DNA from: Kosakonia arachidis
GTDB lineage: Bacteria; Pseudomonadota; Gammaproteobacteria; Enterobacterales; Enterobacteriaceae
Length of the DNA: 64,000 bases
NCBI RefSeq assembly: GCF_900116535.1
Contig: NZ_FPAU01000001.1
Location: 1,351,218-1,415,217, forward strand
Direction: 5' to 3'
Shown here in pieces: positions 26,297 through 36,200 of the stretch. Both the position numbers and the translations under genes were made by a program. Numbering within the stretch: position 1 is the first letter of the stretch; each line of letters starts with the position of its first letter. The notes beneath the pieces are model-generated. The model had not been told where the DNA came from, did no database searches, and worked only from the letters and a program-made list of their open reading frames with translations.

Positions 26297-26902
26297 ATGA
26301 TGAAATATATAAAAAGAAGTCTTACGTTAAGTACTGTGGTAGCAGAGAAAATAAAAACTACCGATCCGGAACGGCTGGAGAAATTAAAGGATCGTTTAAA
26401 GGATCGGTTGGGGGTTCCTGCGGGCTGGCATATGATGGGACTGCCGTTGATTGCCAGCATGATCCTCGCGGTGTTTAGCTTCGCCCTTCCCCAACCCTTT
26501 ATCTGGCTGGCGATTTTTAGCTGGCTGTCGTTGCCGCATTATGCCGTGATGGCCGCGGTGATCCCAGTATCACTGCTCTATAGCACCATTATTATTATTG
26601 CTATGGTCTTCATTTCGCGTGGTTTTTTATCGGCGATGAAGATTTATCTGTGTACGCTTTTTGTAACGTCGCTGGTCGCCATGATATTCTTTCTGACAGC
26701 CTTTATTCCGGCATTGTTTGGCGCTGAACGTCAACTGTGGTTTGTTATCAGCTCATTGTTGGGGCTAATTTTCATTGGTTGTAGCGTTAAATGTCTTAAT
26801 AGCGCGATGTTTTTCCGCACTAATGCATTATATTTACACAACCGGGTCTGGCGCAAACAGCTGAATATTCAGCGTCAGAACATACTCCTTTCAAAACGAT
26901 AA
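26297..26902 (+). CDS. Hypothetical polytopic membrane protein
   Basis: A 201-residue protein of unknown family. A charged N-terminal stretch (VAEKIKTTDPERLEKLKDRLKDRLG, with a near-repeat KDRLKDRL) precedes about five hydrophobic segments between residues 45 and 175. The tail is basic (RVWRKQLNIQRQ). Its start (ATG 26297 or 26300) abuts the TAG of the previous short ORF. AT content is higher than in the flanking core genes, consistent with acquisition. It could be an immunity-type protein, but nothing here proves that. Confidence 0.55.
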   Translation: MMKYIKRSLTLSTVVAEKIKTTDPERLEKLKDRLKDRLGVPAGWHMMGLPLIASMILAVFSFALPQPFIWLAIFSWLSLPHYAVMAAVIPVSLLYSTIIIIAMVFISRGFLSAMKIYLCTLFVTSLVAMIFFLTAFIPALFGAERQLWFVISSLLGLIFIGCSVKCLNSAMFFRTNALYLHNRVWRKQLNIQRQNILLSKR

Positions 26903-26977
26903 AATAAAGCCGCTGCGATTATTATTTCGCAGCGTCAATACCGGCTTCAAAATATCAGCTTCGGCGCGTCCTGCGCC

Positions 26978-28096
26978 CTACAGATCCAACTCGACCCACA
27001 CGGCGGCATGATCCGAGCCAGCATTGACCGGTTTTTTCAGCTCGGCGTAGGTTTCCCACTTTGCCGGACGTACACCCGGCCACATCCCTTTACGGTACAC
27101 ACCGCCTTGCTTTACCGTTTCCCATAACGCCGGTGACAGCAGGATATAGTCGATTTTATTATTGTTGGTACAGCTTCCCCAGGTGCCCGGATAGCCGCCA
27201 TTATCAAATTTTGCGTGGGTGAAAATATCGCGCAGATCGGTATCTTTCAGCAGTGGTGCAAGCGGCTGGCTGTCGGGAGTGTCGTTGAAATCTCCGACGA
27301 TGGCAATCAGCGTTTCGCCCTCTTTAATGCGTTGCTGGTAAATCGCTTTTACCCGTTCGGCCTGCTCCCGGCGACGGGCATCTGAACTGTTTTGCGATCC
27401 ATAGCCTTTACTTTTTAGGTGATTCACTAACACATGCAGCGTTCTGCCATCCTTTAATGGGATAGCAAACTCCGGGCAATCTCGGGAGAAAATCAGCGCG
27501 CCGTCGGCATTTTTATCATCAACGTGGCTACGGATGGTCTCAATCGGGAATGCGCTGACGGTCATCAAACCGACATCGATCCCGCGCTCGTCGTTACCAT
27601 CAATCACCATCACATGCTCAAACGGCTTGCCGTTTCGGGCGGGAATGATTTCGCGGTTAAATGCCAGCAACGCGGGGCGGCTTTCCGCCTCGACGACAGC
27701 GAGAACATCGGCCTGCAAATCAATCATCACCTGCGCGGTCAACAGCATGGCCGTTTCATCCACCGGCGCGACGCGCAACTCCAGCGAGCCAACCCAGTCA
27801 GCCCGCCCTTCGGCGATAATACGGATCTCTGAGCCATCTGTGGGCCGCGTCAGCAGTTTGCCACGGTTACGGCGCAGGATCACAAACGGGCCAGTATCTG
27901 ACTTTTTCAGCCCTAGCTCGTTAAGCAAAACCACCATTTTTTGTTTCATTTCGTCGGTATAGGTTAATTCGCCGAGTAACGCATTCAGGGCGGCAAATTT
28001 TTCCAGAATAGGTTTGCCTTCATCCCAGTCGGCCAGGTTCATGGCCTTCGCGCGGTCGAATAAGTTTTCCACATTGTAAGACGCTAGCCGCATCAT
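26978..28096 (-). CDS. Endonuclease/exonuclease/phosphatase family protein
   Basis: A 372-residue EEP-superfamily hydrolase. The metal- and phosphate-binding residues are recognisable: ASYNVENLF (Asn), DVLAVVEAESRP (Glu), HVLVNHLKSK, IVGDFNDTPDS (Asp/Asn pair), KIDYILLSP (Asp) and the terminal NAGSDHAAVWVEL (Asp-His). There is no signal peptide. Members cleave phosphodiesters in nucleic acids, lipids or nucleotides; the substrate here is unknown. A strong GGGGGAGGG ribosome binding site precedes ATG 28096. It is monocistronic and divergent from nothing obvious. Confidence 0.88.
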   Translation of the reverse strand: MMRLASYNVENLFDRAKAMNLADWDEGKPILEKFAALNALLGELTYTDEMKQKMVVLLNELGLKKSDTGPFVILRRNRGKLLTRPTDGSEIRIIAEGRADWVGSLELRVAPVDETAMLLTAQVMIDLQADVLAVVEAESRPALLAFNREIIPARNGKPFEHVMVIDGNDERGIDVGLMTVSAFPIETIRSHVDDKNADGALIFSRDCPEFAIPLKDGRTLHVLVNHLKSKGYGSQNSSDARRREQAERVKAIYQQRIKEGETLIAIVGDFNDTPDSQPLAPLLKDTDLRDIFTHAKFDNGGYPGTWGSCTNNNKIDYILLSPALWETVKQGGVYRKGMWPGVRPAKWETYAELKKPVNAGSDHAAVWVELDL

Positions 28097-28219
28097 GTAC
28101 CCTCCCCCTTGATTTCAGCCGCTTCTGTTGCGGTCGCACAGGCAGTTTCCGGTTATGATTGTAGTCGTCGGCTGTGTCTTCAGCATGACAGAAATAGCGA
28201 GCCATCGGGAGAGCGGGAT

Positions 28220-29131
28220 TCAGTCAGGCCGCAACGTGCGGCAAACGCTCAGGACAAACTGCCGCAGCCAGCGGTGCGCCGGGTCCACTTCTGAACGCGG
28301 ATGCCAGAGCTGGGAAACGGTGATGCCGCGGGTTTTGACTGGCAGTTCAAATACGCGAAGTCCCTCGCTTGTCGCCTTATTCATCAGGAACGAGGCCGGA
28401 ACCAGTGCAATCAAATCGGTGGCGCGCGCCACCGCCAGCGCGGCCGGAAAGCCCGGCACTACGGCGGCGATGTGGCGCTTCAGCCCGGCATCGGTCAGCG
28501 CTTCATCCACCGGCCCGCTCAGCAGCCCGCGCCGTGAGGCGATAACGTGCGCAAACGAGACATACTGTTCGGCACTTACGGCCTGCAGTTGCGCCAACGG
28601 ATGACCATTTCTGACGACACCGACAAAGCGATCGCGAAATAGTGCCTGTACGCGGATTTCCGGCCCCATTTCCCCCAGCACACCAATCTCCAGATCGACC
28701 CTTCCTTCGCGCAGCGGTTTATCGCTTTTCTCCGCTTTCGGTGTAAAGCGCAACGTTACGCCAGGCGCAATGGCAGCGGCTTGTGCAATCAGCGCCGGGC
28801 CAAAGCCTTCAACAAAACCGTCGTTGGCACGCAGCGTAAACATCTGTCGCAGGCTGGCAATGTCCAGTACCGGCGTTGCCGGACGTAATACCGCCCGCGC
28901 TTCGAAAACGGCGCTTTGCGTGCGTTCGCGAATAGCTTCAGCATAAGGCGTCAGCACCATCGTCCGCCCTGCCCGCACCAGCAGCGGATCGCCGGTGGTC
29001 TCCCGCAGTCGGCTCAGCGTGCGGCTCATCGCCGATGCGCTCAGCCCCAGTCTTCGGGCGGCGGCGGCAACGCTTCTTTCGGCCAGCAGACTATCCAGCG
29101 CAAACAGCAGGTTCAGGTCCGGTTCTGTCAT
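28220..29131 (-). CDS. LysR family transcriptional regulator
   Basis: A 303-residue LysR-type regulator. The N-terminal helix-turn-helix has LLFALDSLLAERSVAAAARRLGLSASAMSRTLSRLRE. The effector domain starts near residue 90 (MFTLRANDGFVEGFGPALIA) and contains GRVDLEIGVLG and the C-terminal subdomain. ATG 29131 is chosen, as the frame extends upstream without a better start. It is divergent from an MFS drug-exporter-like gene whose ATG is about 130 bases away, so it probably controls that gene in response to a small molecule. Confidence 0.9.
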   Translation of the reverse strand: MTEPDLNLLFALDSLLAERSVAAAARRLGLSASAMSRTLSRLRETTGDPLLVRAGRTMVLTPYAEAIRERTQSAVFEARAVLRPATPVLDIASLRQMFTLRANDGFVEGFGPALIAQAAAIAPGVTLRFTPKAEKSDKPLREGRVDLEIGVLGEMGPEIRVQALFRDRFVGVVRNGHPLAQLQAVSAEQYVSFAHVIASRRGLLSGPVDEALTDAGLKRHIAAVVPGFPAALAVARATDLIALVPASFLMNKATSEGLRVFELPVKTRGITVSQLWHPRSEVDPAHRWLRQFVLSVCRTLRPD

Positions 29132-29262
29132 AGCAAGTTGTTTCCCATAGAGATTAAGAAGATGTGGCGTTTGCTGCACGGTATAAATGCAACTGCTGCG
29201 TCTTCCGCCATGTATCCCGCGAAAGTAGAGTTAATGCAAGCACAACGAATACTGAGGTAATG

Positions 29263-30657
29263 ATGGAATTGTTTACAGACCGGCCAGGTGACGAAGGGGT
29301 AGCGGGTAAACAGCGTGCGCTGGCGTTGATTGCGCTGATGACCAGCACCACGATGGCCGTTTTTGATGGCACTATGGTGAATATTGCTCTGCCGCAGATC
29401 GCCCGTGCGCTGCAGGTCTCCGCCGGGGCTGCTGTCTGGGTGGCGAATGGCTATCTGCTTTCGGCTGCCATGACGCTGGCTATTTTTGCTGCGCTCGCTG
29501 CGCGCATGGGGTTTCGCACACTGTTTGCCAGTGGGTTACTGCTGTTTACAGTGTCTTCGCTGGGCTGTGCATTATCTTCATCACTGCCAGCACTGGTGAC
29601 AATGCGCGTACTGCAAGGGATTGGCGGCGCGGCCACGCTCAGTATTGCACCAGCGATCCTGCGTTCAATTTTTCCCACGCGTTTGCTGGGGCGCATTCTC
29701 GGCATCAATGCGCTGCTTATCGCCACCAGCACGGCTATTGCGCCGGTCATTGGTGGCGCTCTGCTAAGCGCGCTGGGCTGGCAATGGCTGTTTGCTATCA
29801 ATATTCCGTTGGGCGCTATCGCACTGGTATTTGCCCTGCGCGTCATTCCGGGAAAAACAGCCAACGTCAGCGGGCCGTTTGATGTGCAGGGCGCACTGTT
29901 CTCGGCATTGATGTTGGGAGCGGCAATCATGGCGTCGACGTCCATATCCTACATGGGTACAGCCTGTGCTATGGTCGCGGTGGCGAGCGGGCTGGCGTTT
30001 GTGCGCCGTCAACGGCGAGCGCCGCAACCGTTGCTGCCTCTGGGGCTCTTCGCGTCGCCCCGCTTCTCCCTTGCTGCACTCACCTCGCTGGCCTCTTTTA
30101 TTAGCCAGGGCGTAACCGTTGTCGCACTGCCGTTTCTCTTTCAGAATGTTTATGGCTACAGCACCCTTACCTCCGCGTTGCTGTTTACCGCCTGGCCGGT
30201 CGGTATCATTCTGGTGGCGCCACATGCCGGGCGGCTGGCAGATCGCTATGCGCCCGCAAAGATTGCCACTGCCGGGTTACTGCTGTTCGCTGTTGGCTTG
30301 CTGCTGCTGGCGCTGCTACCGCAAAATGCGGCGGCGTGGGATATCAGCTTGCGCGGGCTGATCTGCGGAATGGGTTTCGGCTGTTTTCAAAGTCCGAACA
30401 ACCGGGAGATGCTCGCCAGCGCCTCACGCGAGCACAGTGGCTATGCTTCCGGCGTGTTAGCCATTGTACGCACCTTTGGACAGTGCTTTGGCGCGGCACT
30501 GGTGGGGGTGATGCTGGCACTCTGCGCGCCAACAGGCGCAATCGAGCAGGAAGCGTTGGCAATACGGCTGGGATTGTGGCTGGCAGTGATGGCGACGTTG
30601 CTGGCAATCACCTTCAGTCTGAGCCGCCTGCGACAGTTGTCGGATCAGGCACGCTGA
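29263..30657 (+). CDS. MFS multidrug-type transporter (DHA2/EmrB-QacA)
   Basis: A 464-residue transporter with 13-14 hydrophobic segments, in the 14-helix drug:H+ antiporter class. Motif A region: AALAARMGFRTLFASG. The first helix carries VFDGTMVNIALPQIARAL, the D1 signature of the DHA2 family. WVANGYLLSAAMTLAIFAAL and the motif C-like IAPVIGGAL also fit. GAGGT lies 4-8 bases upstream of ATG 29263 (29260 possible). It is probably induced by the divergent LysR protein. It overlaps convergently with the methyltransferase gene at its 3' end by 13 bases. Confidence 0.88.
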   Translation: MELFTDRPGDEGVAGKQRALALIALMTSTTMAVFDGTMVNIALPQIARALQVSAGAAVWVANGYLLSAAMTLAIFAALAARMGFRTLFASGLLLFTVSSLGCALSSSLPALVTMRVLQGIGGAATLSIAPAILRSIFPTRLLGRILGINALLIATSTAIAPVIGGALLSALGWQWLFAINIPLGAIALVFALRVIPGKTANVSGPFDVQGALFSALMLGAAIMASTSISYMGTACAMVAVASGLAFVRRQRRAPQPLLPLGLFASPRFSLAALTSLASFISQGVTVVALPFLFQNVYGYSTLTSALLFTAWPVGIILVAPHAGRLADRYAPAKIATAGLLLFAVGLLLLALLPQNAAAWDISLRGLICGMGFGCFQSPNNREMLASASREHSGYASGVLAIVRTFGQCFGAALVGVMLALCAPTGAIEQEALAIRLGLWLAVMATLLAITFSLSRLRQLSDQAR

Positions 30658-31253
30658 GCCAGCCAGACTGTGTGACCGGCACAGTCGGGATCTTCCACCC
30701 GCATCTCCAGCACGCGAAAACCGATTGCCGCCAGTTGTGCCTGGTACTCCCCTGGCGCGAGGCTGGCGTGAAACAGCGCTTCGCCCTCAAATTGCCCGAT
30801 GGCAATACCGTCATCCGGCCCGCTGGTAAACATTAGCACGCTGCCTGGATGGCTGTGGCGGGCAAAGCGGGCAAACATACTGCGCTGATCGTTCTGCGTA
30901 AGATGGAAAAAGCTGTTCCACGCGATCAGACCGTCGAAGGTTTCCCCCAGCGCAAGCTGGCGCATATCCTGGTGAAGCCAGCGCTGCGACGGAAAAGCCT
31001 GCCGGGCCCTTTCCAGCATCGCCGGTGCGCCATCCACCCCGGTGAGATGAAATCCCTGGGCGATAAACCATGCGGCGATCGGTTGACCATTGCCGCAGCC
31101 AATATCCAGAACTCGCCCATTGTCCGGTAAGCGTGTGGCGAATTTCTCCAGCCAGCTTTTTTCAAACAGCGTTTGCGAACGTTGCTGCGCGAACGCGGCG
31201 GCATGCCGTTGATAGAGGGAAAGAATGGCGCTGGCGGGCGCAGAGCGGTTCAT
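30645..31253 (-). CDS. Class I SAM-dependent methyltransferase
   Basis: A 202-residue methyltransferase. Motif I is VLDIGCGNGQPIA (near residue 46), motif II is LTGVDGAPAMLERAR, and motif IV is FDGLIAWNSFFHLT. The ADxxG-type context suggests a small-molecule substrate; nothing more specific can be said. Its ATG overlaps the stop of the Nudix gene by four bases, in a GNAT-Nudix-methyltransferase operon. Confidence 0.88.
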   Translation of the reverse strand: MNRSAPASAILSLYQRHAAAFAQQRSQTLFEKSWLEKFATRLPDNGRVLDIGCGNGQPIAAWFIAQGFHLTGVDGAPAMLERARQAFPSQRWLHQDMRQLALGETFDGLIAWNSFFHLTQNDQRSMFARFARHSHPGSVLMFTSGPDDGIAIGQFEGEALFHASLAPGEYQAQLAAIGFRVLEMRVEDPDCAGHTVWLAQRA

Positions 31254-31795
31254 GGCAGCATCCCTTTCAGCTTCGCCAGTAGATACGCGGTAACCGACGT
31301 GGAGTCGCTGACTGCGCCTTCGGCGATCAGCGCTTCAAATTCGCGCAGTGTAATTTTACGCGCCGTCAGGCCGACTTCTTCCGGATCCAGCGAAGTCTGG
31401 TGCTGGGTGAGATCTTCTGCGAGGAAGATATGGTAACCCTGGCTGGAGTAGCCCTGTGCCAGTTTCTGATAGCCGACATAGCGCATACGTCTGGCCACCA
31501 GCCCGGTCTCTTCCTGAAGTTCCCCGGCAGCGACGCGCAGCGGATCTTCGTCAGTCGCGTGCTCCCACGATCCCTGCGGCAGTTCGAGCGTGCGCTTACC
31601 AATCGGGTAACGGTACTGCTCAACGACGTACAGCGCATCGTCCTCGCGGGCGATAATCACTACGAAGTCGGGTTTCTCCACCACGGAGTAGATCCCTTCA
31701 CTGCCGTCGGCGCGCAGAATACGGTCTTCACGCAGGCGCATCCATTTATTACGATAGACTTCAGTGCTGGTGAGGGTTTTGATGTCGGGCATCAT
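31250..31795 (-). CDS. Nudix hydrolase
   Basis: A 181-residue Nudix protein similar in layout to ADP-ribose/GDP-mannose pyrophosphatases: YVVEQYRYPIGKRTLELPQGSWE precedes the Nudix box. The box reads G-(x5)-E-like then AAGELQEETGL. Where most members have REL the sequence has GEL, so the box arginine is replaced by glycine while the metal-binding EExG glutamates remain. AGGAG is 4 bases before ATG 31795, which overlaps the GNAT stop as TAATG; ATG 31792 is an alternative. Substrate unknown. Confidence 0.88.
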   Translation of the reverse strand: MMPDIKTLTSTEVYRNKWMRLREDRILRADGSEGIYSVVEKPDFVVIIAREDDALYVVEQYRYPIGKRTLELPQGSWEHATDEDPLRVAAGELQEETGLVARRMRYVGYQKLAQGYSSQGYHIFLAEDLTQHQTSLDPEEVGLTARKITLREFEALIAEGAVSDSTSVTAYLLAKLKGMLP

Positions 31796-32277
31796 TATTC
31801 TCCTGGGGTGAGTTCGCATCCCATATCAAAGCAGCGCAGATCGGCTCGTGCCATTTTTGAGTGATATCGGTTTTCCTGTATGACACGAAATCCCTGCTGT
31901 TGATAGAAACGACAGGCATTCGGCGTTGATGCCAGCGTCAGGCGGGTAAAACCTCGGCGTTGCGCCTCTTGCTTCAGCACCGCGATAATTGCCGAAGCCA
32001 GACCTTTGCCGCGCCACTGCGGCAGGGTGAAAATGGCTTCTACACTGCCGGTACGCAGATCGAGATAACCGGTGGCAACAGGGATATTTTCCGGTGTGAT
32101 GGCAACATAGAACGGGTTTTCTGCAATCACCACCCGGTAATTGTCTGGCATGGCTTGCGGCGTCCACGCCTCAATCACCTGCGGTGAATAGACCTCTTTA
32201 CACCCGTGTTGTATCGCTGCGTTGCGTATCTGCCACAACGTTTCAGCTTCTTCGGGCACCGCAAGTCTGATCGTCAT
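31795..32277 (-). CDS. GNAT family N-acetyltransferase
   Basis: A 160-residue acetyltransferase. The acetyl-CoA loop QWRGKGLASAII (R/Q-x-x-G-x-G/A) follows strand GSVEAIFTLP, then LTLASTPNACRFYQQQGFRVI, the usual end of the fold. AAGGAG lies 7 bases before ATG 32277. It is the first gene of the operon with the Nudix and methyltransferase genes, stop and start codons overlapping. The acceptor substrate is unknown. Confidence 0.88.
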   Translation of the reverse strand: MTIRLAVPEEAETLWQIRNAAIQHGCKEVYSPQVIEAWTPQAMPDNYRVVIAENPFYVAITPENIPVATGYLDLRTGSVEAIFTLPQWRGKGLASAIIAVLKQEAQRRGFTRLTLASTPNACRFYQQQGFRVIQENRYHSKMARADLRCFDMGCELTPGE

Positions 32278-32627
32278 ACGTGCTCCTTGGTTAAAAATGA
32301 TATAAGCGCGGTTAAGGTAGGATTAGTCTTATTTTTACGTTAGGACAGTAAAGCAGCAGAAGGTTGCGTTGGTTGACAATAATTGCATTTATGCAACATT
32401 CGGTTAAATGACATACAACATTCAATGCCTTAGCCAAAATTTCATTCGAAAGTCACAGTGAGAAACGATGCTGTCAACCGTAGCGAAAAATCGCTGTTTA
32501 CCTGAATAATAATCCCACGGTTTGTAAGGAAATTCTCATCATTTCATCCAGTTAAAAACTATGCTATCAGTATCAACCTGCAAAGTGAAAGACGTGTATT
32601 TTCAGGCGCGTCGTCCTGTGAGGCTGA
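32278..32627. promoter_or_regulatory. Intergenic control region with TTGCAT-TT-ATGCAA
   Basis: 350 bases between the divergent GNAT operon and the FixJ-type regulator, AT-rich and without a gene. TTGACA at 32373 is a good -35 for the rightward gene. The perfect inverted repeat TTGCATTTATGCAA (32383-32396) sits between it and where the -10 should be, a likely regulator site. A GAGG ribosome binding site lies 8 bases before the regulator start. Confidence 0.45.
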
Positions 32628-33254
32628 ATGATAATGGAACCTGTCGTTTATGTTGTCGATGATGATAATGCCGTCAGAAAATCAATTGTCCGGCTGTTGG
32701 CATCCGAAGGTTACCGCGCTCTCGACTTCGCGTCCGCGGAGTCATTTCTCTCTCATCCCCTGGTCGGTGTTCCGGCCTGTTTGATCCTTGATTTAAACAT
32801 GCCAGTGGTGAATGGTTTTGATGTTGCCAGTGCGTTAAAAGATCGCGGACGCGAGTTGCCAATTATCTTTCTGACGGGATTTGGCACTATTCCACTCACC
32901 GTTCAGGCAATGAAAGCCGGCGCGCGTGAGTTTCTCACCAAACCGGTGGAGCCGGAGCGTTTGCTGGCTGCGGTGGTGGATGCCCTGAAAGGCGCCGAGC
33001 AGGAGTTTGAACAGCAGCAGGCGAACTTCGCCCTCAAGCAGCGTCATCTCTCTTTAACGCCTCGCGAACAGGAAGTGTTTGAGTTGGCGATCAGCGGCTT
33101 GCTGAATAAGCAGATTGCTGCGGAGTTGGGCGTCAGTGAAATCACCGTCAAAGTGCATCGTCGACGGGTGATGGACAAAATGCAGGCCCGCTCGCTGGCG
33201 GATCTGGTACATGCTGCCGGTAGCCTGCAAATTGCCAAATCCCGCAGCCGTTAA
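32628..33254 (+). CDS. FixJ/NarL-type response regulator
   Basis: A 208-residue two-domain regulator. The receiver has the acidic pair in YVVDDDNAV, the phosphoacceptor Asp in LILDLNMP (near residue 54), Thr in FLTGFG and Lys in LTKPVEP. The LuxR-type helix-turn-helix follows: LTPREQEVFELAISGLLNKQIAAELGVSEITVKVHRRRVMDKM. Its stop overlaps, tail to tail, that of the 1850-residue sensor kinase, so the two are physically paired although on opposite strands. It is the likely output of that kinase; targets could include the divergent promoters near 40.5 kb. Confidence 0.92.
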   Translation: MIMEPVVYVVDDDNAVRKSIVRLLASEGYRALDFASAESFLSHPLVGVPACLILDLNMPVVNGFDVASALKDRGRELPIIFLTGFGTIPLTVQAMKAGAREFLTKPVEPERLLAAVVDALKGAEQEFEQQQANFALKQRHLSLTPREQEVFELAISGLLNKQIAAELGVSEITVKVHRRRVMDKMQARSLADLVHAAGSLQIAKSRSR

Positions 33255-36200
33255 TCGCCCACAGGCAAGGTAAAGGAGAACAGACTGCCAAATGGCATTC
33301 TTGACTGCGCCGTCAGTTTTCCCTGGTGCCGTTCAATAATGGTGTGACTGATGGTCAGCCCCATCCCCATTCCCTGCGCCTTGGTGGTATAGAACGATTC
33401 AAACAGCCGTGCCTGCACCTCGGCATCCATTCCGCTACCTGTATCGGCAATGGTGCACAGCAGTTCACCTGGCTGCGGGTTCTGTGTGTTGAGCGTCAGC
33501 ACCCGCGGGCGCGAATCCACTTCGGCCATCGCTTCGATGGCATTCATTACCAGATTCAGCAATACCTGCTGGATCTGTACACTGTCGCCGCAAAACTGGC
33601 TATTGGTGGCCTGCAACCGATAATCGACAGCAATATGCCGTCGCTCAAGTTCGCTGCGTGACAGGGTCAAAATATGGTGCAGCAACGCGTGCAGATCGAG
33701 GCGTTCAAGCACTGGCGGCTGTCGGCGCGTCAGGGATTGCAAGCTACGGATCACCTCGCCTGCGCGCTGACCTTCGCGAATAATTTCCTCCAGCCCGGTG
33801 CGGACGTTTTCAATCGGCAGCGGATCGCGGTTAAGCCAGCGCAGGCTGGCACCCGCGTTGGAGACAATCGACATCAGCGGCTGGTTAATTTCATGGGCAA
33901 TCGACGAGGTCAGTTGCCCGACGGTGGTTGCCCGCGAAACGCGCGCCAGTTCGGCCTGTGCCACGCGTACTGCATCTTCATTTTGCCGTTGAGCGGTTAT
34001 ATCGGTGATGGTGCCAAAATATTCATGCACCGTTTCACCGCTGGCCTCCACAGGATCGCCAATACCGAGAATATAACGTACCTCGCCGTCGGTGCGGATA
34101 ATACGGAACTCCGCCTGCATGGTTAACCCCTGCGCGACGCTGCGGGTCACCAGCGCGCTAATATGCGCATGGTCGTCAGGATGTACATATGTGAGAAACT
34201 CGGCCATTGAGATCAGTTTGCGTTTCTCCGGTAGCCCCAGAATGCGTGCATATTCATCAGACATATGCATCAGATCCTGTTCCAGCACCCAGCGCCAGGT
34301 TCCGGTGTGGCTGATCTGTTCGCCGAGCATCAGCGAGGTCTGGCTGGCGCGCAGCTCTTTTTCTACCCGGCGGCGCTGAATATTCTCCTGCAGCAGTTCG
34401 GCGTACAGACGCGCTGTTTCCAGCGAAACCGCCGCATGCGCGCCCAGCAAGTTCACCACGCGGGAGTGTCCGGCGGTAAACACGTCAGGCATCAGACGGT
34501 TCTCCAGATAGAGCGCCCCCACCAGCCGCGCCTGTTTAAACATCGGCACGCACATTACGGCCGCACCGGAGGTCAACAGATAGGGATCCTGGCTGAAGGG
34601 GCTGTACTCTTCCGGCCTGCCGGTGCGGATCTCTTGTCCGGTACGTATCACCGCCGCCAGTACCGACAGCGGTAAATCCGTCGCCAGCGGCGTTTCGTTC
34701 AGTACCTGCACGCGCACCCCTTCGCTGCTGGTGTGCGCGCTGGCTTCAACCAGCGGGATATTGTCATCCATCACGCGGATTAACAGGCCGCGCTGTGCAC
34801 CTGCCCGCTCCAGCAGCATGGTCATCAGGATCTGAATCAGACGTTCAAGATTGATCTCTTCGGAGAGTGCACGCGAGGCTTTGATGATGCTTTGCAGATC
34901 GCGAATTTCATCATTTTGTGCAAAGGCAATAGTGTCATATGCCGTGCTGGCCGCCTTCGCGACAAGGTGCGGGTGAGTCTGTTCGAGCTGGCGCACTTTG
35001 CCGTGCGCCCCGACGCGACCCCAGGCAGCCATCGCCCCGCGAAACCAGGCATCGGCAATCGTTGGATAACCACAACTGCGGGCAAATTGCCCGGCCAGCT
35101 CTTGCGCCAGCGCGTTACTCAGGTTAAAACCCGCTTCGCGCGACAACATGATGGCTTTCTCGTACTGACCAATGGCGATACTGTTCATTCCATCGAGCCG
35201 GACGATCTCGGCGTACAGCAGCGCCTCTTTGTCGCTGAAGGTCGATGGATTGAGTCGTGCCCAGCGCGCTATCTGGTTGTAGTGCTGGTTAAGCCGCTGG
35301 CGGTGCGCGGCAGAAAAGGTATCCGGTGTCAGTTGCATCGACAGAGACAGCGCGCTGTAGAAATGGTAATCGAGCAGATTGACGTGTCCGGGCGCAGACC
35401 AGGCGAAGCGTCCCGTTTCCAGCAGGCTGCTTTCCGCTTGCGCGTATTCACCGGCAAAGAAGTGCGCCATTCCACGATAAAGCCAGAACCAGAACAGTAT
35501 AGTTGGCGGCGGCGTTGCCGGTAACAGCGACTCCGGCAGCACCGCTTTACCGCTAAACACCTGCTGGGGTGTTCGCAGGTAGCCAATAAAGTGACGTTGT
35601 AACAGAAGAATAATATGCATATCCGTAAAACGCGTCTCACGCACGAATGCCAGCCCGCGTTCTATATAACGCATTACCACATCAAGCGGATCGCCGCAGG
35701 CCAGGCTGTTGGTGATTTCACGAAAGGACGCGAAACAGGCAATGGTGAGATCGCCATGCGCAACCGCCGCAGTGAAACAGTTTCTGGCGCACTGGACGGT
35801 ATACGACAACGGCTGGATCCAGACGCTGCTGCGCCCCAGCGCCACCAGTGTTTTGGCTGCATAATCATGAAAACCATGGCGCGTGACCAGATCCTGCGCC
35901 AGCGTACCGTAGCGAAAGCCCTGCTCATACTCGCCATAACGCTCGCCGATCATCACGCCAAACCACGCCAGCGCGGCAGTGGATGGACCGGTGAGTCCCC
36001 GCTCCAGCGTCAGTTGCAGTGTCCGGCAGAGCAGCAGGAAATGCAGTCGTGGGCAGTTAAAACTGGCGTACAGACTGGCGCTCCCCAGCAGGTTCATTAG
36101 CGCATCCGTTTCGCGGTGATTCATGCGCGGCAACGCCATAAACACGCTGGCGGGGTGCGTGCCGATAAGGGATGAAATCTCCCGCCAGGCTTCGTCGCAC

